Of a stretch of DNA of 64,000 nucleotides, positions 54,471 through 63,161 are shown in pieces. Below the pieces are notes generated by a model. The model did not search any database and was not told the origin of the DNA. It saw nothing but the letters and a program-made list of their open reading frames with translations. The DNA is from Planctomycetia bacterium (lineage in GTDB: Bacteria; Planctomycetota; Planctomycetia; Gemmatales; HRBIN36), in the NCBI GenBank assembly GCA_016795155.1, contig JAEUIE010000025.1:43332-107331 (forward strand), in the 5' to 3' direction. Position 1 is the first letter of the stretch. Every line of letters begins with the position of its first letter. The position numbers and the translations under genes were made by a program.

Positions 54471-55571
54471 ATGCGACAAGTTCTCTTCACCATACCTTTG
54501 CCTTGGGGCAACAGTCATATTCCCGTCTTTGGCTTTGGGCTGATGCTGGTGCTGGCATTTATCTCCGCAGCCTGGCTGGCAGGCCGTCAGGCAAAAAAAG
54601 AAGGCTACCGATCATCCATTCCCTGGGATGTAGGGCTTTATATTTTCATCGCTGGCGTCATCGGCGCCAGGCTGCTTTCCATGTTTGTGGACCAGAAACC
54701 ACCCAAAGACTTCATGGATGGAATCTTCCAGTTCTTCAAAATCTGGGAAGGCGGGCTGGTGCTCTACGGTTCGATCCCAGGCGGCCTGATTGGCTACTGG
54801 ATTGCCTGGAAAACCATTGCTAAACCCAACAAGGTTCGAACCCTGCAGATTGGTGATTGGCTTGCACCATCCATTGCATTAGGTATTGCCTTTGGTCGCT
54901 TGGGATGTTTCCTCAATGGCTGTTGTTATGGCGACATGGCTGATCCGGTAGCATTTCCATCCGCGATGACAGTTCAATTTCCAGCCAACAGCAACCCACA
55001 CAGCGATGTCGTCTGGATGCGAGGCTGGCAAACCACCTACGGCTTTCAACTGGGAACGACCCAGGCAGATGATTGCATGGTGAAAGCAGTTGATACCGGC
55101 TCGTCTGCTCAGCAGGCAGGGCTTCAGGTGAATGACGTCATCGAAGCGATTAACCAGAAAGTCACTCTGACCAGAAAAGAACTGATGGATGCGCTGCTGA
55201 CGGTGAAACCCTATGAAACCATGCAGGTTACCGTAAAGCGTGAAGGCAAAAGTGTTCCATTGTCCTTTGTTCCGCCGCCAAGTTTGCCACTGATTCCCAC
55301 GCAACTGATGATGGCACTCGATGGGGTTATTTTGTGTGTCTTATTGTTGACCTATTATTCTATTCGCCGCCGGGAAGGTGCTGTGATGGCGTTACTGATG
55401 ATGACCTATGCGGTAAACCGCTATCTCATTGAACAGTTGCGTCTTGATAATCCCGAATACATCGGCAACTTCACCATTTCGCAAGCCATAAGCCTGGGAT
55501 TGTTTGTTGCAGGTTTAATCATGATGGTGCTTGTGCAGTGGAAAGGCAGACCAGCACTGCAGCCTGCCTGA
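54471..55571 (+). CDS. prolipoprotein diacylglyceryl transferase (Lgt) family protein with PDZ insertion
   Basis: Membrane protein of 366 residues. The start at 54471 has AGGTG 8 bases upstream. Around seven membrane segments and the Lgt signature GRLGCFLNGCCYG near 147-159 identify the family, which transfers diacylglyceryl to the lipobox Cys of prolipoproteins. Between that signature and the PTQL segment, residues about 200-266 form a PDZ domain (VKAVDTGSSAQQAGLQVNDV, EAINQKVTLTRKELMDAL). The usual His-Gly-Gly of Lgt reads YGSIPGGLIG, so the conserved His is replaced. The PDZ domain may recognise substrates or position the enzyme. It may be an Lgt paralogue rather than the housekeeping enzyme. 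Confidence 0.88.
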   Translation: MRQVLFTIPLPWGNSHIPVFGFGLMLVLAFISAAWLAGRQAKKEGYRSSIPWDVGLYIFIAGVIGARLLSMFVDQKPPKDFMDGIFQFFKIWEGGLVLYGSIPGGLIGYWIAWKTIAKPNKVRTLQIGDWLAPSIALGIAFGRLGCFLNGCCYGDMADPVAFPSAMTVQFPANSNPHSDVVWMRGWQTTYGFQLGTTQADDCMVKAVDTGSSAQQAGLQVNDVIEAINQKVTLTRKELMDALLTVKPYETMQVTVKREGKSVPLSFVPPPSLPLIPTQLMMALDGVILCVLLLTYYSIRRREGAVMALLMMTYAVNRYLIEQLRLDNPEYIGNFTISQAISLGLFVAGLIMMVLVQWKGRPALQPA

Positions 55572-55591
55572 TGTAACATCGAACGGGTGCC

Positions 55592-55750
55592 GGGTGCCAC
55601 CGTTTCGGTACTCCGTAACGGTGCTAGACTAACCGCATCATGAAGCACTTACGAAGATAACTCGCTAGGCTTAGCACCGTATGCTGGGTGTAGTTTTTAG
55701 GTGTTCGCGAGAGTCAAGCACTGGCACGGAGTACCGAGCCAGTGGCACCC
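55592..55750. repeat. REP-like pair of inverted hairpin repeats (34 bases each)
   Basis: Left arm 55592-55625 and right arm 55717-55750 are inverted copies, 28 of 34 bases identical. Each arm is itself a hairpin: caccgtt/aacggtg on the left and cactggc/gccagtg on the right, with the conserved 12-base loop tcggtactccgt. The six differing bases are three compensatory pairs in the stems. The element lies between two convergent genes and touches the stop codon of the right one. About 90 bases between the arms hold no gene. Confidence 0.75.
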
Positions 55751-55757
55751 ATGCACC

Positions 55758-57311
55758 CTACGGGACTTTCGCATCACGCTTCACGAAGGCGATCCGGCGA
55801 TTCTGATAATCGAACACGATCTGAAACGGCTTCAGCAGTTCGACACCGATAGACCCGATGGTACCATGATCGCTGGAAGGACCAGTTTCGGAAGTGTGGA
55901 AAAGGGCTGCCACATCCTCATGGCGATGGCCGCCAATCTCGAAATACTTCAGCTTACCCGTCTTGGCTGCCAGTTCCCCGCCCCTGTTGATAATGTCTTT
56001 GAGTTCACGGCCCTCGAGCAGGTTCATCTTCTTCACGGCCGGGGAATGAAAGGATACCATATTTGTTGGGATATAGGTGAGGTAGAAGACTCCCTTGTGC
56101 CCTTCGAATTCGGCTTCCACGCCGAGGACTCTGGAAACGTGGAGCTTCTGCCAGTTCTTCTTGCCTCGTTCCTGCTCATAGGTTTTCGGGTCGTAAAGAG
56201 CGACTTGAGAAGTGACATAATCGAGTTCGATGACACTGCAACGGAACGTTCCCTGGCCGATGATCCCGGCAATGGGAACACCACTGGCATCATCGAGTTC
56301 CTCCGAAAGCTCCTTGTTAAATACGAGCGGGTCATGAAGTATCATACGGCCCAGGGAAATCGTTTTCGGCCTGCTCCAGTAGGCTTTCACTTTCCCGCCG
56401 ACGGCTCGTAACTCCGCTTCACCGTAGGTATCCAGTCCCAGCTTCTTGGCAGTTCGCACATGAAGGACATTGCCTGCCGTTCCGCTGCCCAGAAGAAACC
56501 AGCCAACATCCTGGCCATTGACGAGGGGGCGAACCAGCAAATCGCCCGAATTGGACTTCTTTACTTCCAGTAGTGCGGTTTTGCTGGCGTCAAACGTCAC
56601 ATTCGTGGGGGGAGAGATCTGGGGCCGGAATGGGTTATCACTCGTTTTGGTGGCGGCTGTCGCCGAGTCCCATTGATGGCTATGCTTCGTATCACCTGCC
56701 GCAATTATCGCGATTTCGATGTTCCGTGGCAATTTCATGCCCTCATAACTCAACGTTTCATTCCACGTTATGGTCCAATACTCGCCTTCGACTGTAAACT
56801 TGCATTTTTGGGGAAGCAACGACTTCTTGTCGATGCTGATGGTTCCTGTGAGCTGGCTGAGTTCGTGAGAGAATTGCAACAGATACTGATCGGGTAAGGC
56901 TAAATCCTTGGCGAAAGTGAAGGTCATTCCGGAAGATTTGTCGATCCAGAGACCGGAGTTGAGAACTCCCCAAAGCAGACTTAGCCGAGGCTTGCTCGGT
57001 TCCAGAAGGTCGGACGCCCCATCGTAGTCTTTCTCCCAGACATCTTTGCCGTCATAGCCAAATAACGTGGTTCCGAGTACAGAATCCTTCTGCTGGAGGA
57101 AGTGGCCCTGGCGGTTGAAGTGGATTCGTATCTTGCCCCGAATACCGCTTCCGGAAATGTATTTGCCTTCCAGAATCAGGCCAGCTTCAGGGATTTTCTC
57201 CAGCGAGAAATTCATTGCCTGCCGCACTCGCTGCATGATCTCATCCGCGCTTGGGGGTTTGTCTTGCTGGATACCGATCAGACCGGTGAGCAGCAGAAGT
57301 GCGATAGACAT
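55758..57311 (-). CDS. exported retropepsin-fold aspartyl-protease-like protein with altered active site
   Basis: Protein of 517 residues with a signal peptide (MSIALLLLTGLIGIQQ). Residues about 40-230 are beta-rich (IRIHFNRQGHFLQQKD, YDGKDVWEKDYDG). From about 255 two retropepsin-like modules follow. In the first, the active-site motif is FLLGSGTAG where the family has D-T/S-G, so the catalytic Asp is Gly. Later segments GIIGQGTFRCSVIELDY and GSIGVELLKPFQIVFDYQNR resemble the beta-hairpin after the active site of the fold. It probably binds rather than cuts, unless another Asp substitutes. The 3' end abuts a REP-like repeat. Confidence 0.8.
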   Translation of the reverse strand: MSIALLLLTGLIGIQQDKPPSADEIMQRVRQAMNFSLEKIPEAGLILEGKYISGSGIRGKIRIHFNRQGHFLQQKDSVLGTTLFGYDGKDVWEKDYDGASDLLEPSKPRLSLLWGVLNSGLWIDKSSGMTFTFAKDLALPDQYLLQFSHELSQLTGTISIDKKSLLPQKCKFTVEGEYWTITWNETLSYEGMKLPRNIEIAIIAAGDTKHSHQWDSATAATKTSDNPFRPQISPPTNVTFDASKTALLEVKKSNSGDLLVRPLVNGQDVGWFLLGSGTAGNVLHVRTAKKLGLDTYGEAELRAVGGKVKAYWSRPKTISLGRMILHDPLVFNKELSEELDDASGVPIAGIIGQGTFRCSVIELDYVTSQVALYDPKTYEQERGKKNWQKLHVSRVLGVEAEFEGHKGVFYLTYIPTNMVSFHSPAVKKMNLLEGRELKDIINRGGELAAKTGKLKYFEIGGHRHEDVAALFHTSETGPSSDHGTIGSIGVELLKPFQIVFDYQNRRIAFVKRDAKVP

Positions 57312-57399
57312 GACTATCTCCTATATCGCTCCACCCTTGCCAGCACACGGCATGGAATAAGAGACGATCTGGACTCCCGGCTACAGGCAGTATGAGATA

Positions 57400-57807
57400 T
57401 CATCGCAAAAATGCGATAATCAAACTCATCAGAAAGAAACCAACCATATCGTAACCCAGATCAATGGCGTACAACTTCCACGACCAGCCGGAAAACGCAT
57501 AGTGCTTGGCAGAGCCTGCTGCAAAGACTGCTCCGCCCAGCAGCAGTGTAGTGACAAAAGCCGCCAGCAATCGGGTTTCCGTCAGTGGTGTCACCCAACT
57601 CAGAACAATAGCGATGGCGATGGCATTCAGCACTGCACCCAGAAACGAGATCAGATACGGTGTTGGATCGCGAGTATCGAGTTGCTCCTTGCGTTTGTGC
57701 AGTGCTTTCAGCCAGGTCTCACCAAAGTAGCCGTACCAGAATGCACCGAGTGCAAAGTGAACGATGGCTGCACCAATGATCACCAGCCAGGGAAGTGTGA
57801 ATGGCAT
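57400..57807 (-). CDS. DUF1761 family membrane protein
   Basis: Small membrane protein of 135 residues with four hydrophobic segments: TLPWLVIIGAAIVHFALGAF, PYLISFLGAVLNAIAIAIVL, LLAAFVTTLLLGGAVFAAG, and YDMVGFFLMSLIIAFL. FWYGYFGETWL and the order of helices fit DUF1761; function unknown. The ATG at 57807 has GAGGT 5 bases upstream; an ATG at 57852 lacks this and the extra residues are not family-like. Confidence 0.85.
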   Translation of the reverse strand: MPFTLPWLVIIGAAIVHFALGAFWYGYFGETWLKALHKRKEQLDTRDPTPYLISFLGAVLNAIAIAIVLSWVTPLTETRLLAAFVTTLLLGGAVFAAGSAKHYAFSGWSWKLYAIDLGYDMVGFFLMSLIIAFLR

Positions 57808-57901
57808 AGTGCACCTCATGGCAAACAGGTTCTGGATATTGAAGATACCCAACCAGTGCAGAAATGCCAGTAAAACTCAGTCGTTTAATCTGATCAAAGT
57901 T

Positions 57902-57924
57902 CCCTCTCCCCACTGGGGAGAGGG
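57902..57924. repeat. perfect hairpin between scpB and the DUF1761 gene
   Basis: Ten-base stem ccctctcccc / ggggagaggg with a 3-base loop, 8 bases beyond the scpB stop codon. It lacks a T-run and resembles widespread intergenic palindromes rather than a classical terminator. Confidence 0.5.
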
Positions 57925-57931
57925 GAGCAGA

Positions 57932-58567
57932 TCAGTCACTTAACGGGGGAAGTGCTTCCAGACTCTTGAGGCCCATGAGCTCCAGGAACTGCCTGGTTGT
58001 GCCATAGAGCACAGGCCTGCCGAGCGATTTATCGCGACCGACAATGCGGATCAGTCCCTTTTCCAACAGTGTTCGCAACGCTTCAATGCACGAAACACCA
58101 CGTAGCGAATCGAGATCAGCCCTCGTAATCGGTTGCTTGTACGCAATCATCGTCAAAGTTTCTCGCGAAGCTGCTGTCAGGTTCAAGTGAGGTGCAGGCT
58201 GCAGTTTAAGCAACCAGGGCACAAACTGTTCCCGCGTGCGGAGTTGCACGCCTCCTGCAAGCTCGACCAGTTGTAGTGCACTATCATCAGCATCATAGAG
58301 TGTTTGCAGTCGCTGGATCATGCGTTTGACCGTATCTGTTGAACGAATCTTCAACAACGATGCCAGTCGTCTGGGCGTAAGCGGTTCGTCAGCTGCAAAA
58401 AGCAGGCTCTCCAGAATGGCGAGTTGCTGATCGCGCACCAGAGGGCCTTGGCCTGATGGCGATAAGTCTGATGCGAAAAATAGTTTCCAGCTTGGAAGCT
58501 TGCGTTCCAGGTCACGACCGGTTTGACCAGGTAGCGATAAAACAGGTTGGTGCAATAATCGCTTCAT
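57932..58567 (-). CDS. scpB: segregation and condensation protein ScpB
   Basis: ScpB of 211 residues, the winged-helix kleisin partner in the SMC-ScpAB complex for chromosome compaction. About 40 extra N-terminal residues precede the typical LAILESLLFAADEPLTPRRLA near 48-70. The second winged helix has ETLTMIAYKQPITRADLDSL near 135-155 and RGVSCIEALRTLLEKGLI, then the final GRPVLYGTTRQFLELMGL. No scpA is adjacent. Divergent from nuoH (95 bases between starts). Confidence 0.93.
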   Translation of the reverse strand: MKRLLHQPVLSLPGQTGRDLERKLPSWKLFFASDLSPSGQGPLVRDQQLAILESLLFAADEPLTPRRLASLLKIRSTDTVKRMIQRLQTLYDADDSALQLVELAGGVQLRTREQFVPWLLKLQPAPHLNLTAASRETLTMIAYKQPITRADLDSLRGVSCIEALRTLLEKGLIRIVGRDKSLGRPVLYGTTRQFLELMGLKSLEALPPLSD

Positions 58568-58661
58568 ACCGTAATGGTTTCATCATCAGACAACATGCCG
58601 GATTACGGTTGATACTGTAACATGAAGCATAAAGCTAGAGCAAAACACGCTGGATTACTTC

Positions 58662-59759
58662 ATGCCCGAAGGTCTGTCCATTCTTCTGTCTGCTGGTCTT
58701 GCCGCCATCATTCTGGTTACCCTGATTGCTGTCTCCGCGTTGTTTTTCATCTGGCTGGAACGCAAAGTATCGGCACGCATTCAGGACAGGCTCGGGCCAA
58801 CCCGTGTTGGCCGGTTCGGCTGGATGCAGACTCTTGCTGACGGCATCAAATTACTGGCCAAGGAAGATTTCATCCCGGCCCAGGCAGACCGCTGGCTGTT
58901 TCGCCTGGCACCCTATTTGGCGTTTCTAGGTGCCTTCCTGCCATTGATGATCTTGCCCTTCGGTGCAGGTCTTTTTGCGATAGAATCCGGTGCCTCCGTG
59001 TTTTTGCTGCTTTCTCTCACGAGCCTGGAAGTATTTGGCGTCATTCTCGCTGGCTATGCATCAGGCAACAAGTGGTCACTCTTTGGAGGCATCCGCGAAT
59101 CTGCCCAGATGGTCAGCTATGAAGTGCCACGAACACTCTGCGTGGTGATAGTGCTGATGACGGCAGGCACGTTGAACCTTTACGAGATTGCCAGGCAGCA
59201 GCAGGGATTCATTTGGAACTGGTTGATCTTCCGCGATCCGTTTCTGTTTATTTCCTTCTGGGTCTTTTTCACATGCGGAGTGGCAGGCTGCAAGCGTGCC
59301 CCGTTCGACCTGGCTGAAGCGGAATCAGAACTCGTTGCAGGGTTCCACACCGAATACAGCGGCTTGCGCTGGTCGCTCTTTTTCATGGCAGAATATGGCA
59401 GCATGTTTGTCATCAGTGGGTTGAGTTGCGTGCTCTTCCTCGGTGGCTGGCAGTCGGGCCTGCTTCCCATCGATCCGGTGCAGTGGCTTGGTTACATTGC
59501 AGGCAACATCGTCAATGCCATCATCTTCATGATGAAATGCTGGCTGCTGGTAACAGTCATGATGTGGGTGCGATGGACTTTACCCAGGTTGCGTATTGAC
59601 CAGGTGATGACAACGTGCCTGAAATACCTCGTTCCTATTTGCTGTATCTGCTTGATCGGCTCAGCTCTCTGGCCTTTGCTGTGGAACACGCTGCTGCCCG
59701 GCTGGATGAATTGGCGGGTGCATCCGGGCATCCCGGTCATTACTCCGGGGATGCCATGA
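58662..59759 (+). CDS. nuoH: NADH-quinone oxidoreductase subunit H
   Basis: Membrane subunit of respiratory complex I, 365 residues with about eight or nine membrane helices, forming the quinone-binding interface. Typical motifs: ERKVSARIQDRLGPTRVG near 28-45, ADGIKLLAKEDFIP, SYEVPRTLCVV, and the charged RAPFDLAEAESELVAGFHTE near 215-235 that lines the quinone tunnel. It opens the nuoHJKL cluster and overlaps the start of nuoJ by 4 bases (ATGA). Unusually, no nuoI gene follows it. Confidence 0.96.
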   Translation: MPEGLSILLSAGLAAIILVTLIAVSALFFIWLERKVSARIQDRLGPTRVGRFGWMQTLADGIKLLAKEDFIPAQADRWLFRLAPYLAFLGAFLPLMILPFGAGLFAIESGASVFLLLSLTSLEVFGVILAGYASGNKWSLFGGIRESAQMVSYEVPRTLCVVIVLMTAGTLNLYEIARQQQGFIWNWLIFRDPFLFISFWVFFTCGVAGCKRAPFDLAEAESELVAGFHTEYSGLRWSLFFMAEYGSMFVISGLSCVLFLGGWQSGLLPIDPVQWLGYIAGNIVNAIIFMMKCWLLVTVMMWVRWTLPRLRIDQVMTTCLKYLVPICCICLIGSALWPLLWNTLLPGWMNWRVHPGIPVITPGMP

Positions 59760-60346
59760 CCCTTAACGATTTCATCTTCTGGTGCCTGGCATTGTTCACT
59801 GGTGGCTCAGCCTTGGCTACGCTGGTGTCATCGCAACTGGTGCGCTCCGCAGTCTGGCTGCTGTTTACTCTCGCTGGTGTTGCGGGTCTCTATTTCCAGT
59901 TAGGCTTTGAGTTTCTCGGAGCGACCCAACTGCTCATTTATGTGGGTGGCATTCTTGTTCTTATCGTGTTTGCGATCATGCTCACAGCTCAGGGGCCTCA
60001 GGTAAAATGGTTGATACCAAAGTGGCAGTGGCTGCTTACCGCATGCATTGCAGGTGGCTTGTTCGTTCTGCTCATCATCAGTTTGAGTTCAGTTGACTGG
60101 TCAAGTTATCAGCCAACATCGGTGAAGTCGCCAACAGATGCCAGCAATACGGACAGACTTTCATTAACATTGCTAGGGTCAACACAGGGTGAGCAACCTC
60201 AGCCTTTACCTGCAGTGCCAACGCAAAACAGGCAGATCGTTCATAATCTGCTGGTGTTCGAAATCATTTCCGTGCATTTGCTGGTGGTGCTTATTGGCGC
60301 TGCCTACCTTGCTCGATCCAAAAGACTGCGGAGAGATGTTGCATGA
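59756..60346 (+). CDS. nuoJ: NADH-quinone oxidoreductase subunit J
   Basis: Complex I membrane subunit of 196 residues with five predicted helices. The start at 59756 overlaps the nuoH stop (ATGA); an earlier in-frame start at 59615 would lie inside nuoH. FEFLGATQLLIYVGGILVLI near 57-76 is the family's conserved helix with the pi-bulge region, and the C-terminal segment has LLVFEIISVHLLVVLIGAAY. The loop at about 105-145 is longer and more polar than usual. Overlaps nuoK by 4 bases. Confidence 0.94.
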   Translation: MTLNDFIFWCLALFTGGSALATLVSSQLVRSAVWLLFTLAGVAGLYFQLGFEFLGATQLLIYVGGILVLIVFAIMLTAQGPQVKWLIPKWQWLLTACIAGGLFVLLIISLSSVDWSSYQPTSVKSPTDASNTDRLSLTLLGSTQGEQPQPLPAVPTQNRQIVHNLLVFEIISVHLLVVLIGAAYLARSKRLRRDVA

Positions 60347-60654
60347 CTGTTACCCTAATGCATTATCTTGTCCTGGCTGCGATACTCTTTGTGGTGGGCT
60401 TAGCCTGCATCATCGCCAAGCGCAATGCCATTGGCACACTCATCGGCGTCGAACTGATTCTCAATGCTGCAGGCCTGAACCTAGCTGCTTTTGCCCGCTA
60501 TCAGCCTGCATTTCAGTTGGATGGTCAGGTATTCACCATCATGGTCATCGTGCTGGCAGCAGCAGAAGCGGCCATTGCCTTGGCTATTGTTCTCAATTTT
60601 TACAACAATGCTGGCACGGTGGATGTTGATCAGGCTCAGGAACTTCAAGGATGA
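60343..60654 (+). CDS. nuoK: NADH-quinone oxidoreductase subunit K
   Basis: Complex I subunit of 103 residues with three helices. The conserved glutamates of the proton path are present: Glu in IGVELILNAAGLNL near 37 and Glu in LAAAEAAIALAIVLNFY near 75. Overlaps nuoJ before and nuoL after by 4 bases each, so the four nuo genes are one translationally coupled unit. Confidence 0.96.
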   Translation: MTVTLMHYLVLAAILFVVGLACIIAKRNAIGTLIGVELILNAAGLNLAAFARYQPAFQLDGQVFTIMVIVLAAAEAAIALAIVLNFYNNAGTVDVDQAQELQG

Positions 60655-63161
60655 TTGATCCGGGCTGGATATATCTGGTAGCTGCCTCGTTGCCCGTGTT
60701 GGCCAGTATTCTGCTGCTGTGCCTGCGACGATGGAACCGCTCCTGGACAGCATGGATTGCCGTTGCTGCGCTGCTGGGTTCAACAGTTCTTTCCTGTATT
60801 GGTGCATCACTTTTTCAACAGCATATCCAGCAATCCCGCGATCAATTGCAGGCTGTGCAACCCTGGGCATCGTCCATCACCTGGATGAGCCTGTCACATC
60901 TGGGTTACGATGGCATCGGCAAGCTGGGCTACAGTTATGATTCGCCGGCAATTGAGTTACGATTGGGGTACTGCATAGATGCGTTGACTTCCATCCTCAT
61001 TCCTTTCATTGCCTTGGTCGCGCTGGGAGTTCACTTTTTTGCCATGCGATCCATGCGGAAAGAACTGAAGGCTGATCTCTTTGATCCCATTGCTCATCTG
61101 CATCGGCCTGGTCGTTACACCAGTTTCTTCATGCATCTCAGCTTCTTCACTGGTGCCATGCTGCATCTAGTGCTAGCTGATAATCTACTGCAGATTTTCC
61201 TCTGTTGGGAACTCGTTGGTCTGGCCTCCTATTTCCTGATCGGCTTTTACCGTGAGCAGGAAGCTGCCCGGACTGGTTCACTCAAGGCATTCATCATGAA
61301 CCGTGTCGGCGATGCAGGGTTCCTGATTGGCATCGTCATTCTGTTCACCTATACCGGAACGCTCAACCTGATCACCGTGAAGGAAGAAGTTCGCGACATT
61401 CTCGGTAACGTGGTGATGGAAGATGGCCAGCCACAATGGCGTATTGCACAGCTCAGCCTGAGCGATGCCCTACGAACGCCTATGAAAGATAGCCATGATG
61501 ATGCCTTTGCAGAAAAGGGTGCTGAGGCTGGCACGATGTGTCGTGTCAACCACGTCACCACCCGAACAGGCAGAAAAAAACTGGAATTGGCAGAGCAGGG
61601 CAGTCATATCGTGGTCTGGAATCAGGAAACACTGAATGGCCACTACGATAAACCCGATCGCCGACGCTTTGATGCTTACGATCCGGGGAGAACCGGTGGA
61701 CATGGCATGGGTCTGCGTACCGTTCCTTACTGGATGCTGACTCTGGCCGGTCTGGGGCTGCTTCTGGGCTGCATCGGAAAGTCGTCGCAGTTTCCTCTGC
61801 AGACCTGGCTTCCTGACGCGATGGCAGGGCCAACTCCTGTCAGTGCACTGGTGCACTCTGCAACCATGGTCGCTGCGGGTGTCTATCTGTTAGCGAGAAT
61901 CTTTCCACTGCTGTTGCCTGAAGTGTTGCTCACCGTTGCCTATGGTGGAGTGTTTACTGCGTTCTATGGTGCTACATGTGCCCTGGTGCAAACCGATCTG
62001 AAGCGCATTCTCGCATATTCAACTCTCAGCCAGCTCGGGTTGATGTTTGCATCGCTGGGCGTGGGCGGTTGGATCATGGCACTCCTGCACCTGGCAACCC
62101 ATGCTTGCTGCAAGGCACTTTTGTTTCTCGGCACCGGGGCAGTGGTCGATAGTTGCAACGGCGTACAGGATATCACTCGGCTGGGTGGTCTGCGCCGCAG
62201 AATGCCCGTGCTGGCAGGTCTATCCCTCTTTGCCTGTTTGTCTCTTGTCGGGCTTCCTTTGTTGCCGGGCTGGTACAGCAAGGATGGCATTCTGGTTTCA
62301 CTGCTCAGCTTTGCATCCCTGAATGTGAACCATCTGCTACTGATCGTAGTGCCTATGGTAACAACGCTGCTGACCGCGGCCTATTTGACGCGTTTCTGGT
62401 GGCTGATTTACATGGGCAAGCCCCGCGATGAAGCAGTTACCAACAGTGCTCAGGATGTCAGCGGTTTGCTCCGTTGGCCCTTGATCGTTTTGGCCATACT
62501 GTCGCTGGTTCTCGTCTGGCTGCCCACACCCTGGGCCATGGATAACAACTGGCTTGTCAAGCATTGGCAACTCAGTGAACCATCCTCCGTTCGTGAAGAA
62601 GGTGTTTTGCCATTAGCCGCGGCTGCCGAGCAGTTGGCGAACGGCTATTTCAAGAGCGAAAGCTGGTTACGACCTCTCTATGAAGCAACTTCACTGTCGC
62701 CCCACGTGCTCTCCATGCTTCTTGCATTTGTGACACTGGCAACCGGTGTTGCACTAGCCTGGAACAGATGCCGGAATGTTGATAAACCGTGGCCATTGTC
62801 CGCCAGCTCTTTCCAGCGTTTCTTATTTAACGGCTGGTATTGGGATGCATGGATTGACAGACTGATAACCCGGCCTGTCCTTCGCCTCGGGCATCTTTAT
62901 CAGATCATGGATCGCTGGTTTTGGGATGAAATCATCCATCAACTGGCACGCCTGGCTCGTGGCATCGCATGGATTGAAAAGCAGTTTGATGAACGCATGG
63001 TGGATGGCATTGTCAGGCAATCAGCAGTATTAACGCAATCAGGTGGAAAAACACTGAGAGCTGTGCAGACAGGAAGTTTGCGAACGTATGTGATGTTGGC
63101 GATGGCAGCAGCCATCCTGTTAAGCCTGGTGATCGTGATTTGGACGTTATGGTTGAAATAA
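60651..63161 (+). CDS. nuoL: NADH-quinone oxidoreductase subunit L, with large polar insertion
   Basis: Antiporter-like complex I subunit of 836 residues, against about 610-650 usually. Conserved Glu is in LCWELVGLASYFLIGF near 180 and Lys in GKSSQFPLQTWLPDAM near 375; PTPVSALVHSATMVAAGVYL follows. Residues about 240-352 are a charged insertion (DDAFAEKGAEAGTMCRVNHV, QETLNGHYDKPDRRRFDAYD) between two membrane helices, absent from E. coli NuoL. The C-terminal part is long, with a lateral-helix-like region and a final membrane anchor. The next gene is not nuoM, so this cluster stops here. Confidence 0.94.
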   Translation: MIDPGWIYLVAASLPVLASILLLCLRRWNRSWTAWIAVAALLGSTVLSCIGASLFQQHIQQSRDQLQAVQPWASSITWMSLSHLGYDGIGKLGYSYDSPAIELRLGYCIDALTSILIPFIALVALGVHFFAMRSMRKELKADLFDPIAHLHRPGRYTSFFMHLSFFTGAMLHLVLADNLLQIFLCWELVGLASYFLIGFYREQEAARTGSLKAFIMNRVGDAGFLIGIVILFTYTGTLNLITVKEEVRDILGNVVMEDGQPQWRIAQLSLSDALRTPMKDSHDDAFAEKGAEAGTMCRVNHVTTRTGRKKLELAEQGSHIVVWNQETLNGHYDKPDRRRFDAYDPGRTGGHGMGLRTVPYWMLTLAGLGLLLGCIGKSSQFPLQTWLPDAMAGPTPVSALVHSATMVAAGVYLLARIFPLLLPEVLLTVAYGGVFTAFYGATCALVQTDLKRILAYSTLSQLGLMFASLGVGGWIMALLHLATHACCKALLFLGTGAVVDSCNGVQDITRLGGLRRRMPVLAGLSLFACLSLVGLPLLPGWYSKDGILVSLLSFASLNVNHLLLIVVPMVTTLLTAAYLTRFWWLIYMGKPRDEAVTNSAQDVSGLLRWPLIVLAILSLVLVWLPTPWAMDNNWLVKHWQLSEPSSVREEGVLPLAAAAEQLANGYFKSESWLRPLYEATSLSPHVLSMLLAFVTLATGVALAWNRCRNVDKPWPLSASSFQRFLFNGWYWDAWIDRLITRPVLRLGHLYQIMDRWFWDEIIHQLARLARGIAWIEKQFDERMVDGIVRQSAVLTQSGGKTLRAVQTGSLRTYVMLAMAAAILLSLVIVIWTLWLK

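Noticed and set aside
59615..59755. Upstream extension of nuoJ
   Set aside because: It would overlap nuoH by about 145 bases and is not NuoJ-like; the ATGA start at 59756 fits family and coupling.
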